Part shown: one piece after another, positions 1 to 7,217 of the stretch
Layout: the number at the start of each line of letters is the position of its first letter
How positions within the stretch are numbered: position 1 is the stretch's first letter
NCBI GenBank assembly: GCA_030754475.1
Contig: JASMAE010000222.1
Location: 1-16,919 of the forward strand
Reading direction: 5' to 3'
DNA from: Rhodospirillales bacterium
GTDB taxonomy: Bacteria; Pseudomonadota; Alphaproteobacteria; Rhodospirillales; JASLLV01
Length of the DNA: 16,919 nucleotides
Made by a program: the position numbers and the translations under genes
Notes under the pieces: generated by a model
The model's input: the letters and a program-made list of their open reading frames with translations, nothing else
Database searches by the model: none
Told to the model about the DNA's origin: nothing

Positions 1-267
1 AATGTCCGCTTGCCGTCCGATAGCGGACGATACGCGCCCCTGAACCGCCGCTGTTAGCCATGAACGGACCAAAATTACTCATACGAAAGCACGCGTAATT
101 CAGGGAACGCTCCTTGGTAGTTTCGCCCTAGTTTGTATGTCGGACTACCAACTTCCGAACCAAACGAAAGCCGATACGAAATTTGCTTGTGGATATCGAA
201 ATGTTATTGATAGACGCCGAATTCCAAGATTGCACAAAGAACAGCAAGAGATCGCGAACGATCTTCC
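1..267. other. Leading non-coding stretch with a small hairpin
   Basis: No convincing gene is seen before the methyltransferase. Overlapping inverted repeats lie at the very start: CGTCCG at 14-19 pairs with CGGACG at 24-29 around ATAG, and GTCCGC at 4-9 could instead pair with GCGGAC at 23-28. This may be the tail or terminator of a gene outside the window, but no T-run follows. The rest of the stretch is less GC-rich than its neighbours and presumably holds the promoter of the gene at 268. Confidence 0.4.
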
Positions 268-948
268 ATGGAATCCGAACTGGCCATCTTGGCCGCCGTT
301 TTGGCGGTCATCCTGCTCATTGCCATCCCCACGCTCGTCTTCGGCGTAGCTCCCGTACCAACCTCGACGAAGGTGCTGCGAGTTATGTTGGATGTCCTTC
401 CCGATGACTTCGAAGGCACAATTCTTGAGCTGGGATCGGGATGGGGAACGCTAGCCTTTGCTTTAGCCCGGCGGTTCCCGCGCTGCCCCGTGTTGGCGTT
501 TGAGATTTCCCCCCTGCCTTGGCTCTTTTCGTGTGCGCGTCAGCTTCTCGCACCGGCACCAAATCTGAGCATTCGACGATCAATTTTCCAGCGGGCGCCG
601 TTGATGGAGGCTAGGCTGGTTGTGTGTTACCTCAACACACGCGCCATGACGAACCTGAAACCGAGATTCGAGGCCGAACTTCAGCCCGGCTGCCTGGTAC
701 TGTCGAACACATTCGCCGTGGCTGGCTGGCAGCCAGTCTCCGTTCTAATCGCTGACGACCTGTTTTCGACGCGAATCTATCTCTATCGCGTGTCGGTCCC
801 TCTTGTGGAAGAGCCGGATGAGACCCCGCCTCCACACGAGGAGTCACCGGATGATCCCCACACTCCCCATGCGGCGTGGGGCGGGTGCTACAGAAGGAAC
901 GGCGAGATCGCCCAACGTACCTCGGATGCGCGCCTGACAGCCGCTTGA
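268..948 (+). CDS. Membrane-anchored class I SAM-dependent methyltransferase (FAM173/ATPSCKMT-like)
   Basis: The frame encodes 226 residues. Residues 6-28 form one hydrophobic helix that should anchor the protein in the inner membrane. It is followed by a PVPTSTKVLRVML segment and then motif I of class I methyltransferases, ELGSGWG at 54-60. The acidic post-II residue is probably in LAFEISP (76-82), with a VVCYLN strand near 118-123. This order (anchor, P-T-x-x-x-V-x-x-ML, glycine motif) resembles the FAM173/ATPSCKMT group of protein-lysine methyltransferases. That resemblance is a family-level inference, and the substrate cannot be named. The tail (residues 180-200) is unusually rich in Pro, Glu and Asp. 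No good ribosome binding site precedes ATG 268; AAGAG at 246-250 is too distant. It is transcribed toward the FAD oxidoreductase and shares no operon with it. Confidence 0.75.
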   Translation: MESELAILAAVLAVILLIAIPTLVFGVAPVPTSTKVLRVMLDVLPDDFEGTILELGSGWGTLAFALARRFPRCPVLAFEISPLPWLFSCARQLLAPAPNLSIRRSIFQRAPLMEARLVVCYLNTRAMTNLKPRFEAELQPGCLVLSNTFAVAGWQPVSVLIADDLFSTRIYLYRVSVPLVEEPDETPPPHEESPDDPHTPHAAWGGCYRRNGEIAQRTSDARLTAA

Positions 949-1055
949 ATCCAAGAGCTGACATACGAGCGTTATCGGATTCGCAATGGGTACGGGTAGT
1001 TGAAAAATCTGGCGAGCGCATTCGCGGGCGTCGAAGCTGAAACCTGCTGAGCAGC

Positions 1056-2231
1056 CTATCTTATTCCCGCTTCAGCATAGGGGGCGCCGTCAAGCACGCG
1101 CTGGAACCCCATGCGGGACAGGTCCAAAGTCTGGAAGTCGCCATCGAGCACCAATTCCGCAAGCGCCCGGGCCACAGCCGGAGCATGCATGATGCCGTGA
1201 CCGGAAAATCCGCAGGCCGTGAAAAGGTTTTCAAGGCCGTTGGAATAGGGGCCGATGATCATATTGCCGTCGAACAGATTCTGGGCGTAGTGACCGCCCC
1301 AGCTCCGATTCAGTCTGACCGTTTCGAACTTTGGCACTATATTGGCGATCAACTGCCATACGGTGTCTTCGAAATAATTGGCGAAATAGCCCCTGTCGAT
1401 ATCCCAGATAAAGCCGGGCTCGATTTCCCAACTGGGGCGGCCGCCGACAAATCCATCGCCCTCCGGTCTGAAGAAGACGCCGCTGTCATCCTTAACGAGC
1501 GGCATGGGTTCGATCTCGTGGGCGCAGTGCCAGAAATGCTGTACCCGGCACATCGGCTTCACCGGCAGCGTGGCGCCCGTCATCGCGGCGATTTCACCGA
1601 CCCAGGCACCGGCCGTATTGAGGAAGATTTCGCCGGCCACTTGGTTGCCCGACTGAAGGACCGCCTGCGTAACCGCTGTCGTCGAGGTCTCCAGGCCCAC
1701 CACCCGGTCATGCAGGTATCTCACTCCGAGGCTTTCGGCCTTCTTGCGGAATCCGATCAACGCGGCATGGGGGTCGATCCAGCCGTCTTCCGGCGAGTGG
1801 CAGGCAACGGCAACGTTGTCCGTCCCAACCGAGGGGAACCGTGCATGAAGGGCCGACACGTCCAACAAGTCGACCGGAACGCCCTCTTGGCGCTGGGTTT
1901 CAAAGTTCCGGGTGAGGTCGCTCACACCGCTGGCGCTTGTCAGAAACAGGTATCCCTGGCGACAAAACTGGATGTCGGCGGGATTGTCCTCCGTGGCCAT
2001 CGCGCCCTGGAAATTGGCGTAGAAATCCAGGCTGAACTGGGACATGCGAATATTCTCAGGCCGGCACATCACGCGCCGCACGCCGCCGGCGCCTGCGGGT
2101 GTTGACGCTCTCGTGTACGTGGGATCTGGTTCGATCACGGTAACCGTCCCCGCCCGGCCACCGATGCCCAGAAAATAAGCTACCGCACTCCCCACGATGC
2201 CGCCGCCGATAATGATGATGTCGGATTTCAT
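1056..2231 (-). CDS. FAD-dependent oxidoreductase, DAO family, FOXRED1-like
   Basis: The protein has 391 residues from ATG 2231, preceded by AAGG at 2240-2243. The frame stays open upstream to 2375, but that extension has no domain character, whereas MKSDIIIIGGGIVGS is the exact N-terminus expected for this fold. The dinucleotide-binding motif GGGIVGS is at residues 9-15, followed by a β-strand ending in the ribose-binding acid of TVIEPD. The segment YTRASTPAGAGGVRR and then PENIRMS is characteristic of FOXRED1-type members of the DAO (glycine/D-amino-acid oxidase) superfamily, as is the C-terminal CGFSGHGIMHAPAVARALAELV segment with its GFSGHG. Known relatives oxidise secondary amines such as sarcosine, dimethylglycine or D-amino acids, or assist complex I assembly. 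The substrate here is unknown. It stands alone, ends in TAG, and faces the methyltransferase gene with about 107 bp between them. Confidence 0.85.
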   Translation of the reverse strand: MKSDIIIIGGGIVGSAVAYFLGIGGRAGTVTVIEPDPTYTRASTPAGAGGVRRVMCRPENIRMSQFSLDFYANFQGAMATEDNPADIQFCRQGYLFLTSASGVSDLTRNFETQRQEGVPVDLLDVSALHARFPSVGTDNVAVACHSPEDGWIDPHAALIGFRKKAESLGVRYLHDRVVGLETSTTAVTQAVLQSGNQVAGEIFLNTAGAWVGEIAAMTGATLPVKPMCRVQHFWHCAHEIEPMPLVKDDSGVFFRPEGDGFVGGRPSWEIEPGFIWDIDRGYFANYFEDTVWQLIANIVPKFETVRLNRSWGGHYAQNLFDGNMIIGPYSNGLENLFTACGFSGHGIMHAPAVARALAELVLDGDFQTLDLSRMGFQRVLDGAPYAEAGIR

Positions 2232-2356
2232 GACTTCTGCCTTGGGTCGCTTCGGAGCCCGTTGCATCCATCCTCGGCATCTGAAAGCGGACGGCTTCGA
2301 AACCTCCGCCCAATCTAGTGGACCCGCCGCCCGATGTCGCAAACGGGTCGAACACG

Positions 2357-2464
2357 ATGATAGACCCGGCCGCACGGGTCGCGTTCCTCGTGTGCCTGTG
2401 GTTGATTTGGTATCTCGGCGTTCGACAAGGCGCCAAATGGGGATTCTCGGCTCAAGGCACTTGA
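2357..2464 (+). CDS. Possible small single-pass membrane protein (35 aa)
   Basis: This is a short frame from ATG 2357 to TGA 2462, with GTG 2318 as a possible longer start giving 48 residues. It encodes one hydrophobic helix, VAFLVCLWLIWYLGV, followed by a basic stretch. The motif WLIWYLGV closely matches WLMWYFGV in the broken frame that starts 42 bp downstream, while the DNA of the two copies has diverged. That suggests duplicated small membrane proteins under protein-level constraint at some time. No strong ribosome binding site is seen, and the opposite strand carries only the open extension upstream of the FAD gene. It is not a family I can name, and chance cannot be excluded. Confidence 0.3.
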   Translation: MIDPAARVAFLVCLWLIWYLGVRQGAKWGFSAQGT

Positions 2465-2505
2465 CCTGGATGGCCGAATCGGCAACGCGCCAAAAGGAGA
2501 AATAG

Positions 2506-2748
2506 ATGAATTCGTTACCTTGAGTTTTGTTTTGGTTGGGGATCGCTTCTGTGCCGCTGGCTTGGCTGATGTGGTACTTCGGAGTCGAAATCGAAGTCGC
2601 AAGGTCAGTCTCCAGCCAAATTAACGACCCCGCATTGAAAGCGGCCTTATAGGAAGCTCATGCGGAGCGATGGGGAATTTTCGTCGGTGTTTGGCCGGTA
2701 ACTCTTCTCGTGTTGAGCGCTACCGTCGAAAGAAAAGTGCAGGAATAA
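2506..2748 (+). pseudogene. Two-helix small membrane protein, interrupted by TGA and TAG
   Basis: ATG 2506 follows a strong AAGGAG (2494-2499) at 6 nt. The frame runs 80 codons to TAA 2746, but codon 6 is TGA (2521) and codon 49 is TAG (2650). Read through, it gives a coherent product. A first membrane helix covers LFWLGIASVPLAWLMWYFGV. An amphipathic linker with VARSVSSQIND and ALKAAL-EAHAER follows. A second helix is WGIFVGVWPVTLLVL, and the charged end is VERKVQE. Each stop is one substitution from a sense codon (TGG or CGA to TGA, CAG to TAG), and there is no frameshift. I infer a recently inactivated gene; recoding or sequencing error are less likely alternatives. The family is not recognised. 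Its first helix resembles the small frame at 2357. Confidence 0.4.
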
Positions 2749-2807
2749 CGAACGGAACGGCGACCCGATATCGAGATAGCGATCGGCGGTTCTTGATGTC
2801 TTGCGAC

Positions 2808-2827
2808 GCCGCGCGATCGCGCGCGGC
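2808..2827. repeat. 8-bp perfect hairpin, loop ATCG
   Basis: GCCGCGCG at 2808-2815 and CGCGCGGC at 2820-2827 are exact reverse complements separated by four bases. It is all G/C in the arms and could form a cruciform or an RNA stem. No poly-T follows on either strand, so a classical terminator is doubtful. Confidence 0.5.
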
Positions 2828-2911
2828 TCATAAGCCGCCAGGGCAGCCGTAGAAGCGCCTTGGCTGGGGTGCCGTAGGGGGAGGAAGAAAGTTCCCCCCA
2901 AGGCCCCCTCA

Positions 2912-2932
2912 ACGCGCGTGCTGTACGCGCGT
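2912..2932. repeat. 8-bp inverted/direct repeat ACGCGCGT around GCTGT
   Basis: ACGCGCGT occurs at 2912-2919 and again at 2925-2932 with the 5-base spacer GCTGT. Each arm is its own reverse complement, so the pair makes a hairpin and also two tandem palindromic sites, as for a dimeric binding protein. Its function is unknown. Confidence 0.5.
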
Positions 2933-3008
2933 CGCCGATTTTGGCCACGCCGATCCCTCTTCATCCCGCGCGTGGATATTCTGCGCGAAAATGTCCTCGC
3001 GGACGGGT

Positions 3009-3956
3009 TCAGGTTGATTGCCTGATCCGCCTTTCGTGGTAAGCGATGTAGCTTGCGGAAAGAAAGATGATGGTCCCGCCCACCCAGGTCCAAGGGTCGG
3101 GAATTTCGGCGAAAAAGAGATATCCGAGGACTGACGCCCAAATCAAGCGCGTGAACCCCACCGGTAGGATGGCGGTCACGTCGGCTTCCTTGAGGGCCTG
3201 CGCCTGGCACAAGTGATTGAGGCTTCCAAGCCCGCCGACTGCAGTAAGCCAGCCGATCTGTTCGAGGGACGGCGTCTGCCAAACCGGCACGGCCGCGAGC
3301 AGGGTGATCGGGATGGCGACGAGCGCCGTGTAGAGCGTGATGGTCAGCGCGGATTCGGAACGCCCCAGGACCTTGGCCAGGATCATGGTCACCGCGATGG
3401 CCGCCGCGGATCCAAGGGTGAGCAACGCACCGAAGTCAATCTCGATGAGACCCGGCCGCACGATGACGAGGGTTCCGGCGAGGCCGATGGCCAACGCCGT
3501 CATGCGCCTCAGGCGGATGCCCTCGCGAAGCACGACCAGGGCCAGAACCGTCGTAAAGAGCGGGCTCGAGAACATCAGCGCCGCGACTTTCGCAAGTGGG
3601 GCGAGAACGAGACCGGCGATGAACAACAACGTGCCGATGGCGTTGATGACGCCGCGCAGCGCCAGCAGGCCGAGGCGCCTTGTCCGCAATGGTGCGGCGC
3701 CGTAGCGGACGAGGAGCGGGGCCAACACCAGAAAGCCGAAGAAGACGCGGAAAAACGCCACCTCGAAGGGATGAAGATCGTCGGCAACGTGGCGAACGAT
3801 GACGTTCATCGTGGTGCCGAGGAGCGCGGTGGCCGCGGCCAAAACCATCGCCCGTGGCGGTCCCGGACGCCCGAGTATGGCCAGCAGGCTGGCGCGGAAC
3901 GCCACCATCATCGGCCCGATCAGTTGTTTTCGCCCGCCCGGCCGGATGGCGCGCAC
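3009..3956 (-). CDS. DMT-superfamily transporter with two EamA domains
   Basis: The protein has 315 residues and about ten membrane helices. It is built as two EamA repeats: roughly residues 35-165 (from VLAAATALLGTTMNVIVRHV to GLAGTLVIVRPG) and 175-310 (from GALLTLGSAAAIAVTMILAK to GGTIIFLSASYIAYHERR). The family exports metabolites or amino acids across the inner membrane by proton exchange, and the substrate cannot be read from sequence. A GTG at 3956 is the best start, because AAGGAGGA at 3961-3968 lies 4 nt upstream. The internal ATG codons at residues 16-17 lack such a site. The early FRASLLAILGRPGPP segment is cytoplasmic. The gene ends in TGA and appears monocistronic. Confidence 0.9.
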   Translation of the reverse strand: MRAIRPGGRKQLIGPMMVAFRASLLAILGRPGPPRAMVLAAATALLGTTMNVIVRHVADDLHPFEVAFFRVFFGFLVLAPLLVRYGAAPLRTRRLGLLALRGVINAIGTLLFIAGLVLAPLAKVAALMFSSPLFTTVLALVVLREGIRLRRMTALAIGLAGTLVIVRPGLIEIDFGALLTLGSAAAIAVTMILAKVLGRSESALTITLYTALVAIPITLLAAVPVWQTPSLEQIGWLTAVGGLGSLNHLCQAQALKEADVTAILPVGFTRLIWASVLGYLFFAEIPDPWTWVGGTIIFLSASYIAYHERRIRQST

Positions 3957-4301
3957 CCGTTCCTCCTTCGCTGGCGCAGGCTACCAATACCGCCTCGTCC
4001 ACAAGTGGCTCAAGCCTCTTTGCGCCCGTTTCGCAGGCCGAAACGAGCGTGACGACGTCGTGTTCGCCGCCGCGTTGGCAGTGTGGTGGAGCGGGCGTCG
4101 CGACCCCGCGGCGCGACTTCCCACGATTCCACGGGGATGCGCGTTGGGCGCGGTTGGGGTGGAGGTTGGCGCCCGGGACGTCGGAGAATTCCTCAGCAGG
4201 CCGTCATGCAATGACGCGACCATTGGTCCAGGTCAAAGCGGCGCTCTTCCCGTGGAGGAAGAAATCTGGTCCGTTCGGCATGATGCGTCGAGGATTGGAG
4301 C
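3957..4301. other. Intergenic region between divergent genes (about 345 bp)
   Basis: Apart from the ribosome binding site of the EamA gene (3961-3968) and GAGG (4290-4293) before the DUF6455 gene, nothing can be assigned. Frames here have no recognisable domain or membrane pattern. The region must contain promoters for both divergent genes, but no clear -35/-10 pair was identified. Confidence 0.4.
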
Positions 4302-4634
4302 ATGAGCCCAACAACGTGCGAGATTGGCGTCGCCATCGTGATGGTGGCCGTGACCGTCGCCATTCTTGTTTGGTTTCAAAGAAGTTTGGCGGCTGCCTCG
4401 AGCCGGCGCATGGTGGGCATGATGACGCGTGTCGGCCTGGACCCTGGGACTGCTTCGCATGGTGACCCGGGAACCAAGGCGACTCTGAAAGATGCGCGGC
4501 GGCGGTGCGGGAGGTGTGCGCGCGAAGACCTTTGCAATAGGTGGCTCTGCGGAATGGCCGAAGGGGACAACACCTTCTGCTCCAACGCGCCGGTATTCAG
4601 CTCTCTTTCAAGAACCGGCACGCAACCCGTTTGA
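4302..4634 (+). CDS. DUF6455-family small membrane protein
   Basis: The protein has 110 residues. An N-terminal membrane helix, roughly residues 8-25 (IGVAIVMVAVTVAILVWF), leads into a soluble tail. This carries the cysteine pattern of the DUF6455 family: RRRCGRCAREDLCNRWL with Cys69, Cys72, Cys78 and Cys83, then DNTFCSNAPVF with Cys93. The spaced Cys residues could bind a metal or form disulfides. The family is common in alphaproteobacteria and has no established function. GAGG at 4290-4293 supports ATG 4302. It is an orphan, with the exporter behind it pointing the other way and the DUF2336 gene converging on it. The family call rests on the remembered Cys/Trp/FCxNAPxF pattern, not a search. 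Confidence 0.7.
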   Translation: MSPTTCEIGVAIVMVAVTVAILVWFQRSLAAASSRRMVGMMTRVGLDPGTASHGDPGTKATLKDARRRCGRCAREDLCNRWLCGMAEGDNTFCSNAPVFSSLSRTGTQPV

Positions 4635-5065
4635 CACGCGACGCGCCGGCGACCGCGTTTGGCCAGTCAACTGCCATTCAAGCGACGACGTCTGCTTGCC
4701 CCTTTTCCGGATCGGATTGAGACTTGAGAGCGGACCGCGACGGGCAGGGGTGATGGGGGCCGATCCCGACCTCAAACCGACGCTGCAGACTACGTCGCCG
4801 CCTGCCGACGGAGGCGGTATTGCCCCGCTTCAGATTGCGCGCCTGCACTGTCGACGTGGTGGCGATGGCCCGTTAGGCCTCGACTCCCTCGGTGGCGCTG
4901 GACCACCTCTTTGGGGGCAGATCGCTCTGCAAACGGAATCGGCCATTCTTGAGCGCGCTACATTTCCCCAAGCTTCTGAATCTCCGGAATCCGAACCGCA
5001 AGAAAATACGTGGGTTCACGGTTCTAGGTCCGGCCGCAAGGCCGCTCCGACGTTGCTTCTTGATG
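4635..5065. other. Intergenic region between convergent genes (about 430 bp)
   Basis: No gene is supported. Frames that are open here show no family features. A short GC hairpin, CGGCC (5031-5035) and GGCCG (5040-5044) around the GCAA tetraloop, lies just beyond the end of the ACP-DUF2336 gene and may help end its transcript, but no T-run follows. Confidence 0.35.
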
Positions 5066-6736
5066 TCAACGTTCCGGCGCTTGCGCCGGTTCCCGGGCGG
5101 AACTCAACTCCAGTTCGCGAATGGCGGACTGGTACCCGACGTTGCGCTGCCAGAGGTGCAGTACTTGCTTGGCAGCGTCTTGGGTCATGTTGTCGTACAG
5201 GGTCATGACATGACGGATTTCCCGCCCGGCGATCACCTCGTCGCCAAGCTTCGCCTTTCGGCTGAGGGCGAAGATTTCGGAGAAGTATGCCTTGCCGATC
5301 CCGGCGGCCTTGCAAGCGATGGCCAGACCTTCCCCTCCGGGCTCGAACAGGATGCGGTCGACCAAGGTATTGCGGACACCGGTGAACCGTTGAAACAGTT
5401 TCACGAACAACTGCACTTCACCCTCGCGAAGAACCGCCAGCAGCAATTCCGGCGTCACCGCGTCGTCGTCCGTCAGTCTTATCGCCAGCTCCTCGGAGCT
5501 TCCTTGAAGTCCTGGTGTGGCAGACGATGACTTGAGGGCCTCAAGGGCCGATTTTTCCAAAAGGTCATCGACGACCGCGGGTTCGAACTCGTAGGTATCC
5601 AGGATGAATTGCCGTAAGGCCGCCGCGACCCACAGGAACATCCGCTGTGCGAGTTCCGGATCCAGTTCACCGCGGTGCAGGATCGGTTCCTGGTAACTCT
5701 CCACCTCCTTCGATTGCTCCACCAGATAGGACATGGTGGCCTTGGAAACCTTGGCGGTGCGGTTTTCCAGGAGAGCGTGGATGACCCTTTCCCGGCCAGT
5801 CTTCACCAACGCGTCGGAGACCGTCTCGCTGAGTGTGCTGCGGATGGCAACTGCCAACTGGTGCTCCAGCGTTCGATGCCGGATCACCTCTATCAGATCG
5901 GTATCGCGCAACAGTTTGCTGTAGGCGAGGATTGGATAGGCGACCTCAACCTCGTCGTTGGCAAGCAGTCTGACAAGTGTTTCGGGGACGTCCGGAAGGT
6001 TTGCAAGCTGCTGACTGACGATCCGGCGCACGGGCATTTCGATATCGTGAACGACCCGGGACAGCACATCCAACATCAAGAATCTTTCCTGGTCGTTCAA
6101 GAAGGCGACATTGCCCACAAACAGGTTGGACATGGTCTCGGCCAGCTCTTCACGCGCCGCCGCCGACTTATCGCGGGCCAGCCGGATCAGATAGTCGGCG
6201 TCGAGCGAAAACACCTGGGCGACCCGAAGGTTCGTCGCCGAAAGAAGGGGACGACCGTGTCCCAAGGTGCGCGAGAAAATGGCGTCGCCAACCTCGAAGC
6301 TCACGATCCGGTTGAGCCACTGCTCGGGATCCGGATCACCAAGTACGAGGAAGATTTCGCTTCCCGGCGCGACCCCCACGACGGCGTCACGGAATGTCCC
6401 GCCCGATTCCTGGTATTCCGGCGAAAGCCGGAGGATACGTCCGGTCACCGTCGCCGCTACCGTTACGCCGTGCTGGGCGTAAGCATCGCTCACCGCATCG
6501 TTTTGAGACAGGTAGCCGACGATCTGACCGACGGTCAGCACATTCTCCACGTCTTCGTCGGGAATGACCTGCTCGAACTCTTCCTCGACGGCGATCAGAA
6601 TCTCGGCCCCGTCGAGGCTGTCCGCGCCGAGGTCGTCAACCAAGTGGACGTTGTCGGTCAGTGCGTTCGGATCGCACTCAAAGTACTCGCCGAGGAGGTA
6701 CCTTACCCGTTGGGCGATTGTGACGCTTGGCTCCAT
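5066..6736 (-). CDS. Acyl-carrier-protein domain fused to DUF2336 protein
   Basis: The protein has 556 residues. Residues 5-78 are a near-canonical ACP: helix AQRVRYLLGEYF, then DDLGADSLDGAEI with Ser40 as the predicted 4'-phosphopantetheine site, then the acidic helix EEEFEQVIPDEDVENV typical of fatty-acid ACPs. Residues 90-172 look like a small β-rich module of unknown family. From about 178 to 400 it matches DUF2336, an alphaproteobacterial α-helical repeat family, through LARDKS, RHRTLEHQLAVAIR, LSETVSDALVKTG and RMFLWVAAALRQFI. A helical region follows to the end. DUF2336 has no established function and is normally found without an ACP, so I infer a scaffold or sensor reading acyl or phosphopantetheine state. 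The start is weakly supported: only GGGGG directly before ATG 6736. A short DUF59-like frame overlaps its 5' end. A 7-bp hairpin covers the last codons. Confidence 0.88.
   Translation of the reverse strand: MEPSVTIAQRVRYLLGEYFECDPNALTDNVHLVDDLGADSLDGAEILIAVEEEFEQVIPDEDVENVLTVGQIVGYLSQNDAVSDAYAQHGVTVAATVTGRILRLSPEYQESGGTFRDAVVGVAPGSEIFLVLGDPDPEQWLNRIVSFEVGDAIFSRTLGHGRPLLSATNLRVAQVFSLDADYLIRLARDKSAAAREELAETMSNLFVGNVAFLNDQERFLMLDVLSRVVHDIEMPVRRIVSQQLANLPDVPETLVRLLANDEVEVAYPILAYSKLLRDTDLIEVIRHRTLEHQLAVAIRSTLSETVSDALVKTGRERVIHALLENRTAKVSKATMSYLVEQSKEVESYQEPILHRGELDPELAQRMFLWVAAALRQFILDTYEFEPAVVDDLLEKSALEALKSSSATPGLQGSSEELAIRLTDDDAVTPELLLAVLREGEVQLFVKLFQRFTGVRNTLVDRILFEPGGEGLAIACKAAGIGKAYFSEIFALSRKAKLGDEVIAGREIRHVMTLYDNMTQDAAKQVLHLWQRNVGYQSAIRELELSSAREPAQAPER
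5074..5089 (-). terminator. Hairpin over the 3' end of the ACP-DUF2336 gene
   Basis: CCGGCGC at 5074-5080 and GCGCCGG at 5083-5089 form a perfect 7-bp stem with a two-base TT spacer. It sits inside the final codons, 5 bp before the TGA stop (5066-5068). There is no T-run on the - strand, so it may instead stabilise the mRNA 3' end or simply reflect GC-rich coding sequence. Confidence 0.25.
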
Positions 6737-6914
6737 GCCCCCATACGCCTGGACGTTGGACCGCGACCGGCGCGGAATGAGCCTTCACCCGCTTGTCCTT
6801 GACTTCGATACCCTTGACGAAGCCGGCCGCAACAACTTCGCGTCTGATACTCGGAAACCGGACGGATCGCAACAAGCCACGCACGCGATCCGCTTTGTCG
6901 CCGTCCGTCGCCAT
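6678..6914 (-). pseudogene. Possible MIP18/DUF59-like fragment (Mrp N-terminal type)
   Basis: The frame from ATG 6914 encodes 78 residues. The first ~45 resemble the N-terminal MIP18/DUF59 domain found ahead of Mrp/ApbC iron-sulfur carriers: VRGLLRSVRFPSIRREVV then AAGFVKGIEVKDKRVKAH, matching the family's D/R-(I/V)V-x-x-GFVK-x-(I/V) core. The following TTPACP motif is missing and the rest is low-complexity basic sequence that overlaps the ACP-DUF2336 gene by 59 bp. I read it as the stub of a deleted gene, or a chance likeness. If translated, it could couple to the downstream ACP start, which lacks a good ribosome binding site of its own. Confidence 0.25.
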
Positions 6915-7217
6915 GGCGACCGGTCGTTCCCTTCTGCTAGTAGTTCGGTCCGGGCGTAGGGGCCTTGACCCAAATCAATTCGTCGGCAACTCAATCACCA
7001 GGAGTCGATTGGAATTTATCGGCTTTTTGCCGTATGCCGAGCTATCCGGTGGGTGCCCCAGGCGAGGGTTGCTAGCGCTTGTCCGAGACCGTGCCGAGAG
7101 GCAATATTTGACATATTCGGGCGGGCCTTCCTTGTCTGAAAGGCGATCGAATGGCCGTTTTCAAGTCTTCCCGGAAAAGGGCTGAGGCCGGAGATCAAGA
7201 CGTCAACACTCCGTGCG

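Larger units (their letters stand above)
2749..3008. other. Non-coding gap with GC-rich palindromes
   Basis: No credible gene is seen. There are two strong inverted repeats. GCCGCGCG (2808-2815) pairs with CGCGCGGC (2820-2827) around ATCG. ACGCGCGT at 2912-2919 is repeated at 2925-2932 around GCTGT; because the 8-mer is self-complementary it is both a direct and an inverted repeat. A weaker pairing of GGGGG with CCCCC lies near 2877-2905. The gap is downstream of the broken small membrane gene (+) and downstream of the EamA gene (-), so these could act in 3'-end formation, though no T-runs follow. Confidence 0.4.

Noticed and set aside
1185..2105. Long + strand open frame opposite the FAD oxidoreductase
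   Set aside because: Its translation has no domain character and it mirrors a clearly recognisable FAD gene, so it is an antisense shadow of GC-rich coding sequence.
1056..2375. Longer start (2375) for the FAD oxidoreductase
   Set aside because: The extra 48 residues precede the β-strand that normally begins the protein, and ATG 2231 has its own AAGG site.
2506..2748. Selenocysteine at the TGA of codon 6
   Set aside because: The frame also contains a TAG, no selenoprotein family is recognised, and no convincing SECIS-like stem was seen directly after the TGA.
4204..4281. 26-codon - strand frame ending in LTWTNGRVIA
   Set aside because: It faintly recalls amidohydrolase termini but is too short and lacks context; chance is likely.
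5675..6802. 375-codon + strand frame opposite the ACP-DUF2336 gene
   Set aside because: It has no recognisable motifs, and the opposite strand has clear ACP and DUF2336 motifs.
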